A stretch of DNA of 64,000 bases from Ooceraea biroi (Eukaryota > Arthropoda > Insecta > Hymenoptera > Formicidae): the NCBI RefSeq assembly GCF_003672135.1, contig NC_039506.1, positions 16,182,001 through 16,246,000 of the forward strand, read 5' to 3'. The position numbers and the translations under genes were made by a program. The notes below the pieces were generated by a model, which saw only the letters and a list, made by a program, of their open reading frames with translations, did not search any database and had not been told where the DNA came from. Shown here piece after piece: positions 10,078 to 22,680 of the stretch (position 1 is its first letter; the number at the start of each line of letters is the position of its first letter).

Positions 10078-12303
10078 AATGTGGAGTCATCGGCTCGAAA
10101 GAACATCGCATCGGTGTACAGGTGGTCGGCAGCGAAACGATTGGAGAGTACCGCTGAATGGGATTCAACGACCTCAGTATGCCTACTTGATTGGATCTAG
10201 AATCGTCCTACATCATCCCTTGCGCCGATCATGTCGATGTCGAGACGCGTCGCCAGTCTATTTACCCCCAATCAATCACGCCTGCGTAGCTAATATTTGG
10301 ATGAAACGGATATTAGCCATGGAAATGAGAATTTCCTTACTTGTTGATAGAGATAAATCATGATACAGTACTCAATACACCGCCCACAGATGGACTGTAA
10401 TCGCGCCATTTCCAAATAAAGAAAATTCTTTATTCAACTTAAAGCAGACTTTAACAGAATATTAATTCAAGAAATTGCAGAGATATTTTACAATGATGAG
10501 AGGCCACTAAATAAATTGCCTCTCAACGCATTCATCAAAATCTGGTGCACAAGAAAGAGGAGAGTGCATGTTGTGTGCGTGTCGATATCCAGTTCTAGCG
10601 AACGACTCGCAATATTACATCTGATTTGTTCTAAAAACCATTCACATACACGGTGTTTAGGCACGGAGATTATTCGCGAGTCGACAATCAGTCAGGAATT
10701 TTCACGAAGAAAGCGACACTTTTCCCGTAAATTCCTACGAGACAAGAGCAGTGGAAGATCTTTGTTCATAGCGGTACTGTCCTCGCCCGATCGCCTCGAG
10801 CAACGCTGGCCCTGACGCATCGGTAACTGTTCTCGTATCCTGTCCCGTCTATTCCTAGCTGAGCGTCCGGCATACCGTGCGAGCGAACGCTTAAAATCGC
10901 ACGTTTCAAAATGACGCTTTCGCAATTATCGAATAACAACGTTCGCATTATCCGCTTTTTTTGGCGACTGTATACGAAATACGAGTGGGCAACCGTGAGA
11001 ACGTCGAGAGAAAAGAGTATTATAATGATTGTTTGCACGGTGTGCTCGCGTTTTTGTACGTGATGCGCGTTGACCTTTCGTTGAAATTTTATCAAACAAA
11101 TCAGTCGTTATATTCTGAAAGATTTATTCGACATGACATGAATATTATTCAAGTATCCGTAACGGCGATCGCACAGCGTGACTTTCGAGTTTACGAGTGT
11201 CAGTCGCGACGCTAGGGCAGACTATGGAAGCGGATGGCTGATAGGACCGGTGGCATCGGGAGTCGCAGAGCATCATCGCGGTTCAAAAATAAAATTCGTC
11301 TCACCGTTGCATGGAGAGAACCCGTTGATCGCGCACAGACAAGATTTCGAACCTCGCGCGACTCATAACGATTTCTGTATAGATATACACTCGCGAATTA
11401 CATAGATGATTATACAGATATTATTTATTTAATGCTTCCACCACTATCTCGATAAATTTCAAATATTTATTATTACGGATGATTATATATATATGACTAT
11501 GCATCATGAAACGCGGTACAACAGTGTAAAACTCGGCGTTCACATTTTTTCATAAAATCGCAACATAAGATTGCAACATTTTATGCAAAATGTTAATCTC
11601 GACAACGAGTTTCAGAAAATTAATTCAGATCAGTACAGATTTGCAGAAATATTTGTGTTACGTATAATTCTTGCTTCTGTATAAAATGATATAGTATAAC
11701 AACTCTAAAAATATGTATTCAAAGTTTGACGTATGTCGTAAATCGATATCAAATGAAGCGAAAAGTCAACAAATCTAACAACTCACAAAACTACATAATT
11801 TTATAAAAAGCATAGCCTGACAAATACATGTGGTTTTATCAGTACAAAAATTGTATGAAACATGTGACAATTGGTCATCAAGAATCGTAAATTTATCAAC
11901 AAATATACCGCGAGAGAACATCGCAGTGATGTAATTGTAACATTGTAATAGTTACATGCAACTATTACAGGCATACAGATCGAAATTTTACTTCCAATTC
12001 TAAGCATAGCGTCGAGAGGCACCAAACGTTTAATACATAGCGATAATTTTGAAAATGGAGAAAATAAAAAATTTCAAAAATTTGAAAATGGATTCTGAAA
12101 TATGCGTGCCTGATAAACCCTTCCCATTGTTCCGGCTAAGAAAAAGAGCAAAACGAGGAGGAAGAAACCGAACAAAAGAAGAAAGACTGTGATGAAAAGG
12201 ACACGAAAGGTGAGGGAGGATAGACGTGATTTTAGACTACGGACTCGGCGCGTCGGCGTCGGGTTAAAAATAACAGTAACAGCGGCGAAGCCGGTCTTCG
12301 TCC
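10078..12303. other. No gene seen; one hairpin
   Basis: About 2.2 kb of mixed to AT-rich DNA. The largest frame is about 109 codons, on the minus strand at 10766-11095, overlapped by a plus-strand frame and with no recognisable motif. A perfect hairpin lies at 11944-11969. Confidence 0.5.
11944..11969. other. Perfect 10-bp-stem hairpin
   Basis: TGTAATAGTT (11944-11953) pairs fully with AACTATTACA (11960-11969) around the loop ACATGC. It is AT-rich and its function is unknown. Confidence 0.55.
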
Positions 12304-12366
12304 TCGTCGTCGTCGTCGTCGTCGACATCGTCCACGTCGCCTTTACCACTGCTGCTGCTGCTGCTA
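12304..12366. repeat. (CGT)n and (CTG)n trinucleotide runs
   Basis: CGT/GTC repeats at 12304-12324 and CTG repeats at 12349-12366. They account for the Ala/Thr/Val-rich frames open on both strands at 12074-12431. CTG runs can form slipped hairpins. Confidence 0.9.
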
Positions 12367-13349
12367 CTGACTCGTATCTTCCACTGTTAAACTTGACGAT
12401 ATCAATGACGCTTGACATTGTTGCGACATAGCCTTGGGTATGTTATGTCGCGTTGAGAAGACTACGAGTATAGTTGCCAAGCCGATTTGCTTTTTTCTTT
12501 CTTTCCCTCTCTTTTCTACTTGATCTTTTCCATGGAATTTGATATATAATTATCGAATGTGCGTCAGGATTTTGATCACGATGAATCTCAAAACTTCAAA
12601 GTTATCTACATCGATTCTACTCGGATTCGTAATCGATGGCTTATACCTATGTACTATATGTAGTTAAATATTTGATTATGACATCGATTCCTAAGACTTT
12701 AGGTATAAATATTTAACAGGAGAAAGGCAAACAAAAAAATATAATAAATATATGATTACATTGATGGGCCATAATTAATTTATACATTTGATGTGAAGGT
12801 GTTAACGCATGTCAAAATAACGTTGAGAGATTTTGCTTACCTTTAAGCCCAAAACATCTTCCCTTTCATTAGTTTTATGCTGAAACAGAAACAAGAAGAA
12901 GAAACGTAAGTCTAGATATAACTTTTGTTGTTTGCTATGTGAACGCAACATTTATTTCAATTATTATTTTTATTATTTTTATTGTTCGTAAGTGCGGAGG
13001 ACACTTCGGAAAAATTCCGAAATGCTGCATGTAGCAAATCTTAGCTAAATGGATAATAAAAGCGATCAGATACGTCGTTGAACTCGGGGCACTGGGTTAA
13101 TGACGGTCGATAATACTCGCGACATGCCTGTAATACCGATAGCCAGATTACCAATAGGCACAAAACAGGAGAACAGGAAAACCTCGATCTATGTGCTCGT
13201 TGCGGGAAAATCCGCATTTGAAGAGTCAGTTTTCCCGCCAGTCGAGTCAGCAGCATTACGCGAAGCTACGGTGAGAAACATCGAGGAACGAGCGATACTG
13301 CTAGACATTAAGGAGGGCGGTGAGGGAGAGAAAGGAACGGACGACAACT
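12367..13349. other. No gene seen
   Basis: AT-rich, then mixed. No credible frame, repeat array or hairpin was found. Confidence 0.5.
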
Positions 13350-13421
13350 AGAGATAGAGAGACGAAGAAGAAAGAGAGAGAGGGGGGGAGGGGGTAGAAG
13401 GAGGACAAGAGAGAAAGAGAA

Positions 13422-13456
<35 letters not shown>

Positions 13457-13510
13457 AAGGGAAGGGGAAAGAGAGAACGAAAAAGAGAGAGGAAGGGGGA
13501 GAGAGAAGCA
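13350..13510. repeat. Purine-only tract with (GA)n core
   Basis: About 160 bases of almost pure A/G, with a perfect GA run at about 13426-13452 and G-runs at 13382-13394. The Glu-Arg and Ser-Leu frames across it (13348-13822) are translations of the repeat. Confidence 0.92.
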
Positions 13511-13568
13511 GCTTCGAAACGTGACAACGCCGCGCTAATGCGTTGTAGACTCGGTTCCGTGCTGATAC

Positions 13569-13730
13569 TCGCTTCGAGGCCTCGCCTCAACTTGCTTCAC
13601 CTCGCCTCAACTTGCTTCACCTCGCCTCACCTCGCTTCGCCTCACCTTGTCTTGCTCGCCTTGCTTTGCTTTGCCTCGTCTTGTCTTGCTTTGCCTAGCC
13701 TAGCTTTGCCTTTGCCTTACTTTGCCTCAT
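13569..13730. repeat. CCTCG/CTTGC pentamer array
   Basis: Five-base units (CCTCG, CCTCA, CTTGC, CTTTG) in tandem, starting with an exact 20-bp tandem pair at 13581-13600 and 13601-13620. Read on the minus strand the unit is the GAGGC/GAGGT type of the larger array at 22681-23525. Divergence rises toward the right end. Confidence 0.88.
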
Positions 13731-14239
13731 TACGGTGGGAAATTGCCGTCGCTTCGGCGCAACATAAAATACCCGTACTGCGAGACTTTCTACTTGTAAA
13801 AATGAGAGGTCTCGTCGCGTAGCCGATTTCACAGCGTGAAGTGGATTCGCACATTCTTTCAATCAGTCAGAAATGGCACCGTCAAGTGCAACGTTTTTTG
13901 ATTTATGGAATAGCCGAAAAACTGAAAATACTAAAACTTCACAGTCTCGACTGCTGTCCTGACCATGAAATTATAACGCTCATTCACACAAACGAACGAT
14001 GATTTGGATTTGACGTGAAAGATCAAGAACAATGTCCTCCAGCAAAGAAGCGTCAGAAGAGAGTTTGAGAATTGAATTTTAATTGGCCAGTCTCCCAGTT
14101 AAAGTGACGCTTTTAGACGAGGCACGGTAACGTAATGTAACGTGAAATATTTAAATGTAACGAGATCTCATACATTATATAGATATAGTACACAACATGT
14201 ATCATGCTATATTATGTAGACGCGATGGCGCATCGTTTG
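13731..14239. other. No gene seen
   Basis: Mixed sequence, AT-rich to the right; nothing to annotate. Confidence 0.5.
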
Positions 14240-14540
14240 GCTTCCAACCAAATATACGCTCGATCGATCGCACCTACCGATCCGTAGCGGGCTCGCCGCT
14301 CGCCGGCGCTCGCGAGAGAGCCAACGCGGACGGATACACGGGGGCTTTTGAAAACGCAGCGTTCGATCGCTGCGCGTTGTTTTATACGTAGGCAAGTGCC
14401 GCGGCGCGGCCGGCAAGAGAGAGAATCGAGTGCAACGCGCGCGCGCCGATCGAATTTTGCAGTTCGCCAGGACGCGCATGTCTGGCGCGCCATACCGCGC
14501 CATGCCGCGACGCAACACGGCGAGCGGTGATCTATACATA
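14240..14540. other. CpG-rich patch
   Basis: CpG-dense sequence with frames open in several registers on both strands. It may be regulatory or a 5' end of an unseen transcript, but I find no start-site motif that I trust. Confidence 0.4.
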
Positions 14541-14670
14541 GAAAATATTCGCGGTTGAAATTTGAAAGGTAGCTCTAGCCTAAGCGACGTTTCTTTTGCC
14601 AACAACGTTGGTCGGAGCAACTTTCTAGTTTAGTTCACGTGCATGCGGTGAGAAGCCGCGCGTACGTATT

Positions 14671-14842
14671 GTGTGTGTGTGAATATGTATTTATATATGC
14701 ACGCTCACACGCGGGAGTATATATATATATATATATATATATATGTAGCATATATATATTTATATACATGAACATCTCTCTCTCTTCCTTTTTCCTTTTT
14801 TCTTCTTGCTCACTCGGTAACTTTTCTCTCTCTCTCTCTCTC
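14671..14842. repeat. (GT)n, (TA)n and (CT)n microsatellites
   Basis: GT at about 14671-14681, TA at 14718-14744 with a second short TA run to 14759, and CT at 14824-14842. The Tyr/Ile and Ser/Leu frames at 14635-14934 on both strands are repeat translations. Confidence 0.92.
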
Positions 14843-15825
14843 GCTTTCTGTCTTACTCTTTCCGTCTGCCCTTCTCCAACGATCGTATAGAGGAAAACTG
14901 GTTTCAAGAGAATAGAGCAACTGCGCCTTACCAAACAGCCATGAAGGACGAAAGCTCAAACACCTTCGTACATGAATTTAACATCGTATTCATACGCGCG
15001 AGCACGCATGCACATACACACACCCATTACATATAAGCCATTTGATAAAATAAAAAGATAAAGTAAAATATCAACTCTAACATGTATCAATAAATAATGT
15101 AATAAGATTAAAGTATAATTATTTCTAAAAGTCGGCTCGTGCGATATGTATAATTAGATATATAATATGCATAACGAACTTTCATCAGTGACTCGGAATC
15201 CGAATGTTTCGATGTATCGTAACAATGGTAGCACTTTTTCCTCATGTTCTCGCGGCGCGATCAAAGCGCAATTATTACTGGATTCTCTCGTAAATATTTA
15301 AACTGCCTGGGATCTATCTATCTAAATAACTTTGTCGATTATAGACCTGATCTCGGACCTTCATCTATATAATATTTAGATGTAACCTGAGATACTTTGC
15401 TAAAGAAACATCGATAATGTCCTATGGCATGCAACGCGTTAAATGAAATGTGAAATGTTTCGTAACGCGATGGAAGAGTCTCCACAATTACGACATCCAG
15501 ATAAGTTTAATGTGGACATTTGGTGGGCGGTGACCCTGTTTCACACCGTGTTCATCACTGCTACAACGTGTATATAAAACATGAAAATTTTCTGTAAAAT
15601 ATAAATTACACACAAGTTTCAACGAGTATCGCCTTTCAATGAGCCGCTCTCGGCGAGAGTCGCGCAGTTCGGAAACGCGGATCGAATTAAAAAAGCGCGA
15701 ATGATGATTTCAAGATCTCTCGCACAGAGTGCTGCTTTATCGACAGTCTTGTTACAGGTAGCAGGCATCTAATCTTGTAATTTCGTCTGGTCTTTTTTCC
15801 ACTCCGAGTACTCGTTTCTCTTTGC
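14843..15825. other. No gene seen
   Basis: AT-rich, then mixed; no frame or repeat of note apart from a short CA run near 15011-15023. Confidence 0.5.
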
Positions 15826-15960
15826 TCCTCTCTCTCTCTCTCTCTCTCTCGCTTCTCGCGCTCATTCCCCTTCTACAACTCCCACTTACTCGAGACGTCC
15901 GTGTATATACATATGTATATAACATATACGTATATACCGGCATACGTGCGCGCGCGCGCG
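15826..15960. repeat. (CT)n and (GC)n microsatellites
   Basis: A CT run at 15827-15850 and a GC run at 15947-15960, separated by TA/TG-rich sequence. Confidence 0.9.
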
Positions 15961-16059
15961 GGTGTATGTGTGTAGCATCGAAGCTCCCTCTGCAATATAC
16001 GTATCCTTGTCTAACTTCGGGATAGTTTTACCCGAGTGGGCAACGGGTTGATTGCACTG

Positions 16060-16199
16060 GCGGCTCTGCATTTGCCTTCCATCTCCCTCTAGCATGCGCT
16101 TTCTCACTTCTTATCCTACTCCCGCTCGCTTCGTTCATCACCCACTCTCCCCTCTCGATATCGTGCTGCTTCTCTCTTTCTCTCTCGCTCTCATTCTTC

Positions 16200-16238
<39 letters not shown>

Positions 16239-16640
16239 GCTTTTCCGCTGATGCTCCATCTTTCTCGTTCTTTCCCTCTCCCACTGACTCGTACGGGTAA
16301 CTCGCTCTCCTCATTTCTCCCTCGCGTTTCGTCCTTTTTCTCTGTCGGTCGTCCTTTCGGTCCCTCTATTTCTGTCACCGTCTCCCTCTCCGCCCCCCAG
16401 TTTCTCGTTCCCTCGTTCTCTCGCGCACTGACGAGCGAGCGAAGGGATGGAGAACGAATAGGGGTTTCCGTGGTAACGCCCCATGCACGAGTAATGCTTT
16501 CCCTCCTTGTTCGACCACGCGCTCGACGTTCTTCCCCTTTGCCGAACCCTCCGCTCACCGCTCACCCAGCTGTCGCTCGCTCACCAGCAGCGAACAGAGC
16601 GCGCACACTGCGCGCCGTCCCCCTTACCGCACTTGTCCTC
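16060..16640. repeat. Long pyrimidine-rich tract with (TC)n core
   Basis: Mostly C and T on the plus strand for more than 350 bases, with a perfect TC run at 16207-16234, then CpG-containing pyrimidine-rich DNA to about 16640. Frames of 176 and 184 codons on opposite strands here are low-complexity Ser/Leu/Pro and Arg/Glu translations, not genes. Confidence 0.85.
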
Positions 16641-19412
16641 CTATTCGCCCACGCTCCCCACTATCTCGCGTTTCTATGTACAGGCTCCTTCATACGCTCT
16701 CGTCGAAAGCTGCCGCCGAGTCGAACGAACGAACGAACAACGAACGAAATTCGACGAGTCAAAATTACGATTATGAGAAAAACAGTTCGGTCCAAAATCT
16801 CGTGATTAATTTGACTCGAAGGCGAGCCGTTTCTCGTCGAAACTCGATTTCTGATACCCTCTTGATAACGAAACGAAAGTGGATCTATCGCTCCGCTTAT
16901 CGGTCATCGCCATGCTTCAAAACTTTCATGATACACTGACGATTATCATAAATTTGAAATTTCCGTGAAATGCGATCGTCAAGCGTGCATCGCTTGCGAC
17001 TCAATACAAAAACGGGGAGGTTTCCTACATCTTGACGGGTTATAGAACATTTCGCAGTTTTCATCCGGCGTATAGATTTTCTTCGTCTCGGGGCTGAGGA
17101 GAAGTACAGTTAGGAGGTTAGTCTCATAGTTTTTTGAAAAATGCACTTTTTTGAAATTGCCGTAGCGAGGAGATAGGTTGGCGAGAGACTGTATGTACGT
17201 AGTAGTAGTAGTAACAGCAGGGGATAGTGGGAAGCGGAGGTGAGTTGGTAGGGTAGGGATGCGCGATGGTAAATGCGCAGGTGTATGGGAAAAGTCGCTT
17301 ACGCCCGTAGTAGAACCAGGGCAAAACGAATCCCGTTGAAGAGCAGCTATGGAAAATTTGCAAATTCGTGCGATGATGAACGTCTAGCTAGTGAAAATAA
17401 TTTCGCACCGTTCAAAAACAAGAATAAAAACCGATGTACCTGTATTATTTGTATTACAGTCAACCAGCCAGCCGGCATGCCATGTTTCGATCATTGTCGA
17501 CTTAAGAGTACATTAAATCTGATCTTTTTATTAAAACTCCATCATATCATATCAGAATTGCATGTGTCATTCCTTTTTTTTTAGAAATTCAATGAAAGCA
17601 ATTGAAATGTTACTTCCCCTGAATTTGTAAGCGCGAAAAATACATTTTATTCCACTTTGCATTCACACTTATTTTAAAAAGATGTTACAACGGTGGATGA
17701 TCATTAGTAATATTTCGTTAATAGTTGTTACACAAGTCAGGCAGCAACCAGAACTTGATTGATATTATTGAACATCATTTAACTTTAAGTAAAATAGATA
17801 TTTTATGTTACTATTTTGATCATTATTGTTTTTCTCAGAGACGTTCACGTAACATTTAAATGAAACGTGCTCTTTCTCGAAATCTAAATCAACATTATTA
17901 AATTTTCTGTTTGCCAATATATAAAAGGTGCATACATTTTGATATACATTTGGGATTATTCGACAAGGAATTTCTACATCAGTATTGATGATTATAATTG
18001 AAAGTAAAATCCGATGGACGCGTATCATGAATATCATCACGATAGTGGTCATTTTCACGTCTCGTGAAAATTGCTAGATAAGAAAGATGGTGATGATTTT
18101 GTCAAAGGAATTAGAAGCGGACGGCTGTTAGCCTGTAGTTACCGCGGACGTCAACGACAGAGTAAACGTCATTAAGCAAATAATTGTGAGATCGTTACAT
18201 GTTGGTTGCTATTTTTCGTCCGACCTTTATCTCAATCTACGTCTTTCTCTTCTCCTTTCGTCACATATGTGTCTTTTTTTCTCCTTCTCTTCATCTGTAT
18301 CTGTTTTTCATCTCGGTGCATAAACGAGAGAGGCAACGATGCGTTCTCCGTTGACACATGATGCAAAAAATAATTTTAATAAAATAAGTAAATAAAAAAA
18401 TTAATATAATTTGTTACGTGTAACGCGCTCGCAAATGTGAATCATGAGCTTATTCTCGAAGTTATGCTTCTAATATTGTTTTTCGTCTCGATGCACGTTC
18501 AAAAGTTTGTCCCCCGAGGATGCGACAGTTACGAGTTAACGGACACGTGAATGCGAGTAATTATTGATGGATATTCGGTCAAGAACTTCATTCTCCGAGA
18601 ACAACTTTTCATAGTAGATGTTATCAGTAGATATACACTTGGGAGAAACGAGGCACACAATATTCCTTTGAGAATTATAGCTTCTCTAAGAGATACTCTC
18701 GATAGCAAGTTTCGAAATTGAAGATGACTTTCTACCGATATCAGAGAAAAATGAAAATGTTTCATTCTTCAAGAACTATTCTTAATAGGAAGAGTAATTA
18801 ATAAAACACAAAATTTTAAGAATGACTCTCAATGGGATTTGGCAAAGTTTCGCAAAGATACTGTTTGAAGTAAAATATTTAGAAACGTAACATTTTATAA
18901 TACATTCCTTCCTCGATTAATAAAAGAAGATGTCTAATTTTACTTCGATTTGCGTTAACGTCTTTCAACTAACTCGTTTATAAGTGTTTCGTGCAAATGA
19001 CGTTATCGAATCAAATTATAATGCATAGATCGCATTAAACTATAGGCCAAGCCTGAGTCTATCCTATCTAAAATAATCGTTATCGCGTAATCTACTCGCT
19101 TCTCCTGACTTTCTTCGCGATCGTGAAACGTTTGCTTCGTAGGATCTAAGAATGGCAAATGGTGCCACAAATAATCACTTGTGGGAAATGAATTCGTCAT
19201 TCGAGTCTACGGTAGTCTACACGCGTTCGATAACTAAGCACCAAATGAAAATCGACGTAACGCGCGCGCGATTGAAGTCCGTGACATCGAAACGAAGCGA
19301 AGCTGATCGTCTCTCCGAGAGACGCGCGCATTACGTGTCGCTGCACGGAAAGAGCCCGAAATTCGGCAGGGCGTCGGTAATGGCATAAACTGTATACCTC
19401 GTGTTCAGCGAC
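16641..19412. other. No gene seen
   Basis: About 2.8 kb. Small features only: (AGT)n at 17200-17213 and a pyrimidine-rich patch at about 18237-18310. The 103-codon plus-strand frame at 17273-17584 and the 97-codon minus-strand frame at 17765-18058 have no recognisable motif. Confidence 0.5.
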
Positions 19413-20270
19413 TTCTCTCGCGCGGGCGCGCGCGCGCGATATATATCCAGCTCATTCTGAGATACAGCTGTGTGCGGGAGTCGCGCGGGTATACGGCACG
19501 TCCATGTACGCAGATGTACATAACGATACGTACCTATATACGCGCCATAGTTTAGCGCGGCATGTATAGGGGTTAAGGGCGTGGTGGTAGTAGCACTGGT
19601 GGTGGTGGTAGTATCGATGCGGTGACTGTGTGCGAGTGACGGTGCGGGGATAAACGGGAGAGAGGACGGGAGGGTGAGATGAAGCGAGGCGGCTGGGGTT
19701 GAGGGTGGTAACGGAGCGAGGGGTGGCGATAGGTGACATGGGGGGAATGACGAGGCTAAGGGTGGGTAGAGCGGATCGGGGAATGGCGCCCGTTCGATAG
19801 CAGGCGCACGTGGCCGTGCTTCCCCGAGCCGCCGTCGCGGCGCCAACGTCCTATTAACCCTCCACCCGGCCCACTCGCGCGCACGTGCACACACATACAC
19901 ACATATATGCGTAGATGTGTATGACGCGTACCACCCGCGCGGAACAGCGCCCACCGATACGCCCTACTACCGCCACCACATAGCCGCAGGACCACCACCG
20001 GTCGAGAATTTCCAGCGACGATTCGCGCAGGCGCTTAACTTACTTAAAGGACACTGACTCCTCCGCGCCGTAGCACCCTGATGAGATCCTCTCTCTTTCT
20101 TCCCCTTTTTTGTGCTCTCTTTTCTCTTCCTGCCCCCTCGCCCAACCCCTCCCCCCGCCCTCCCTCTCTCTCTTATGCGCGCGCGAGCGTTTCTATCTCT
20201 CCCGTACTCCACCTCGATACTTTTCGGAGGAGGTTGTTGAAAATAACGGTCCACGCGCGCGCGAGAAGCG
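19413..20270. other. CpG-rich, strand-asymmetric block
   Basis: A GC run at 19418-19438 leads into G-rich sequence from 19560 to about 19790 with GGT repeats near 19596-19613. The plus strand then turns C-rich from 19790 and becomes a pyrimidine tract at 20083-20175. Frames up to 207 codons on the minus strand are Pro/Ser/Thr-rich by composition. The block could be regulatory. Confidence 0.5.
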
Positions 20271-21666
20271 ATATATTAAAACTTCGCTGGTGCGCGCGTA
20301 ATCAATTTTCGTTAGCGCGAATATCTAAAATCCACGAATACGCGTGTACTTGGACAATAGACAGATGTGCGCGATCGAGACTCTTTATCGTTAGGATGTA
20401 CTTTTGAGATTCAACGGTGAATTTCATCGTTATACCAATAGCATGACATAAAATAATGTCACGATAAAGAAACCGCTTTCCATGAAAATATCTCTTTACA
20501 TGTATAATATTCTATTTTACATATTTAACATATATTACTATACACCGTAGCGCGATTTCAACAATATCATTATACTAATGGTCGCCAAGTTGAACGATAC
20601 AATCTTCTTGAGCAACGGATAGCACTAGATAAATGACCGCGATCCGAGATCGCAAGATAGCGCGCACGCGATTGAATCGTCATCATGATCCGTGAATAAA
20701 AAACAAAGAGTAAAATGACACTGATACGTAATGCGTCAATGAAAAATTGAGTCTACGACTATAAGTTATCGTACCTTAATAGCATCAATTAATGATTTTC
20801 GACTGAACTTTTAATAATAAAAACTTGATGCCATATACAAGATGATGTATCATCTTTTCAGATACATTTTTTAACAAGTTGCAGGTATGATAACTTTGTT
20901 GTTTTCTATTTAATATATTTTCTATCTCACTTATTGATATATTTGGTCACAAAGGAAAATGTCAACAAGTATCGGTACTTATAATTCGAGATGAGACTTT
21001 GCAATCGAATAAAATCGCGCTTGATCGAGGAGCGATGATCTCAGTTTCGATCGATAAGTAGCAACGGCCTAACTTTGTGATATAGCAAGCTTTCCCCCAA
21101 TATCAATGCAGAGTATAAACCCTTGGAACTATTGAGCGAGTGAGCAAGCGAGGCAAGCCAAGAACAGTAACAGTGGTAACGCGTTGATCGCTGCTACGCT
21201 ACGAACTGCGTTCACAAGCTTGTAAGCGGCACAAGAATCACATGACTGTCCATAGGTATCGTATCGCAATGCTGGATGTTACTTAATGTTAATTTCAACT
21301 GTCATGTGCATGTACGATGCACATAAAATATAAAGAAATTTTATGAGAGAAAGGGCGTCTGCAGTTGCTTTAAAAACAAAAATAGGCAATTTATAAGAAA
21401 TATCTATACTTGTATGTGTATGTAAAATTTTCAGTAAAAAATTAATTTTTATTGAAATATAATGTTTATTATGTTATATCATGAGTATATATAACAAAAT
21501 ATATTATATAGTAGCATATTAGCAGGCTTTTTCAGGACTACTAATATTTTTAAACGTCTGGACACTCGCTATTCATAAAATAAAATAAACTAAAACATAG
21601 TTCTCCCCGTTTCCAAGGCAATACAATTCTGTGCTCTTTCTTATTTCACGTAACAAGCGGATACGT
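20271..21666. other. No gene seen
   Basis: AT-rich sequence with no frame above 60 codons between 20408 and 21668 and no array. Confidence 0.55.
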
Positions 21667-21702
21667 ACATGTTTCCCGTGTCTTTTAACACGGGAAATAT
21701 GT
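21667..21702. other. 15-bp-stem hairpin, 6-nt loop
   Basis: ACATGTTTCCCGTGT (21667-21681) and ACACGGGAAATATGT (21688-21702) pair at 14 of 15 positions, and the exception is a G opposite T that would be a G-U wobble in RNA. The loop is CTTTTA. It is shorter than a usual microRNA precursor and does not fit the histone 3' stem-loop pattern. Confidence 0.65.
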
Positions 21703-22092
21703 CAATTAGTGCAAAAAGTTATTTCACGCGAATTATTATGCGCGAAAAGTTGCACACACAGACTGTCAAACGCAGCGGCGTGACAGCGTGGAACGACGGC
21801 GGAGCACTCACGCACACTACTAGGCGCGCGACTCACAGACGCGTATACTTCTAAAGGATGACGCTGATTGGCTGGATTTTACTTAAGAATACCTCTTTCA
21901 CTAAGTATCGCAGAAAAAAATAGTTCAGGACTTTCCATAAGGAATAACACTATGTACTTAGGCGCGAGATAAGAGACATCCTGTATACTGACATATATTA
22001 ATCACCTAATTGCGAATCTCCTCAATTGGAATTCCTGCTAAGATTCCACTAAAAGATACAGCTTCTGATGCGATTTGCAAATATATTCTGTA

Positions 22093-22146
22093 TACACACA
22101 CTCACACACTCACTCTCTCTTTCTCTCTGTATGTATATATATATAA
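22093..22146. repeat. (CA)n, (CT)n and (TA)n microsatellites
   Basis: Three short dinucleotide runs in succession: CA/CTCA, then CT, then TA. Confidence 0.85.
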
Positions 22147-22680
22147 TTAAATGCAATTATTATATTTACTATATGTATATTTTCTTGTAACTAAATATAT
22201 ATGTTTTTCTTTCATTTTTTCTTCTCCTTTCTGAACGTTAAGTTGATTTGTATTGAATTATATTTTTATATCGATATTTACTTCTTCACTAATTTTTGTG
22301 TTTACAATAATCCTAATCGATATCGAAAATGACGAAGGTAATTATGGTGCGGCATACATGCAATATATAGGATCATTACCGAATATAATTAGTATTTTAA
22401 AAAAGGGTTTAAAAAATAAAATTAAGAAATTCATGTGACATCGATTCTGATATAATATCCAGTAGCGTTGTACGCATACGATAGACTGCAAAAAGCTCGC
22501 AGAGAGAAGGATACGCTACGAGTCGGCGCGATTAAGTTGACGAAGAAATATGTACACGCGTGTGCTCGTAAAAAGAGGGGAAGGAAGGCCGCCACGAAGA
22601 AGCGCGCACGCCGCAAAAACACGTTGCCTACGTACATACGGCCGCGTGGCAGGGTGGGTGAGACGGGTGAGGTATAGAGA

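Noticed and set aside
16028..16805. Overlapping 176- and 184-codon frames on opposite strands
   Set aside because: Both are low-complexity products of a pyrimidine tract and a (TC)n run.
19331..19954. 207-codon minus-strand frame
   Set aside because: Pro/Ser/Thr-rich because of the G-rich plus strand; several other frames are open over the same bases.
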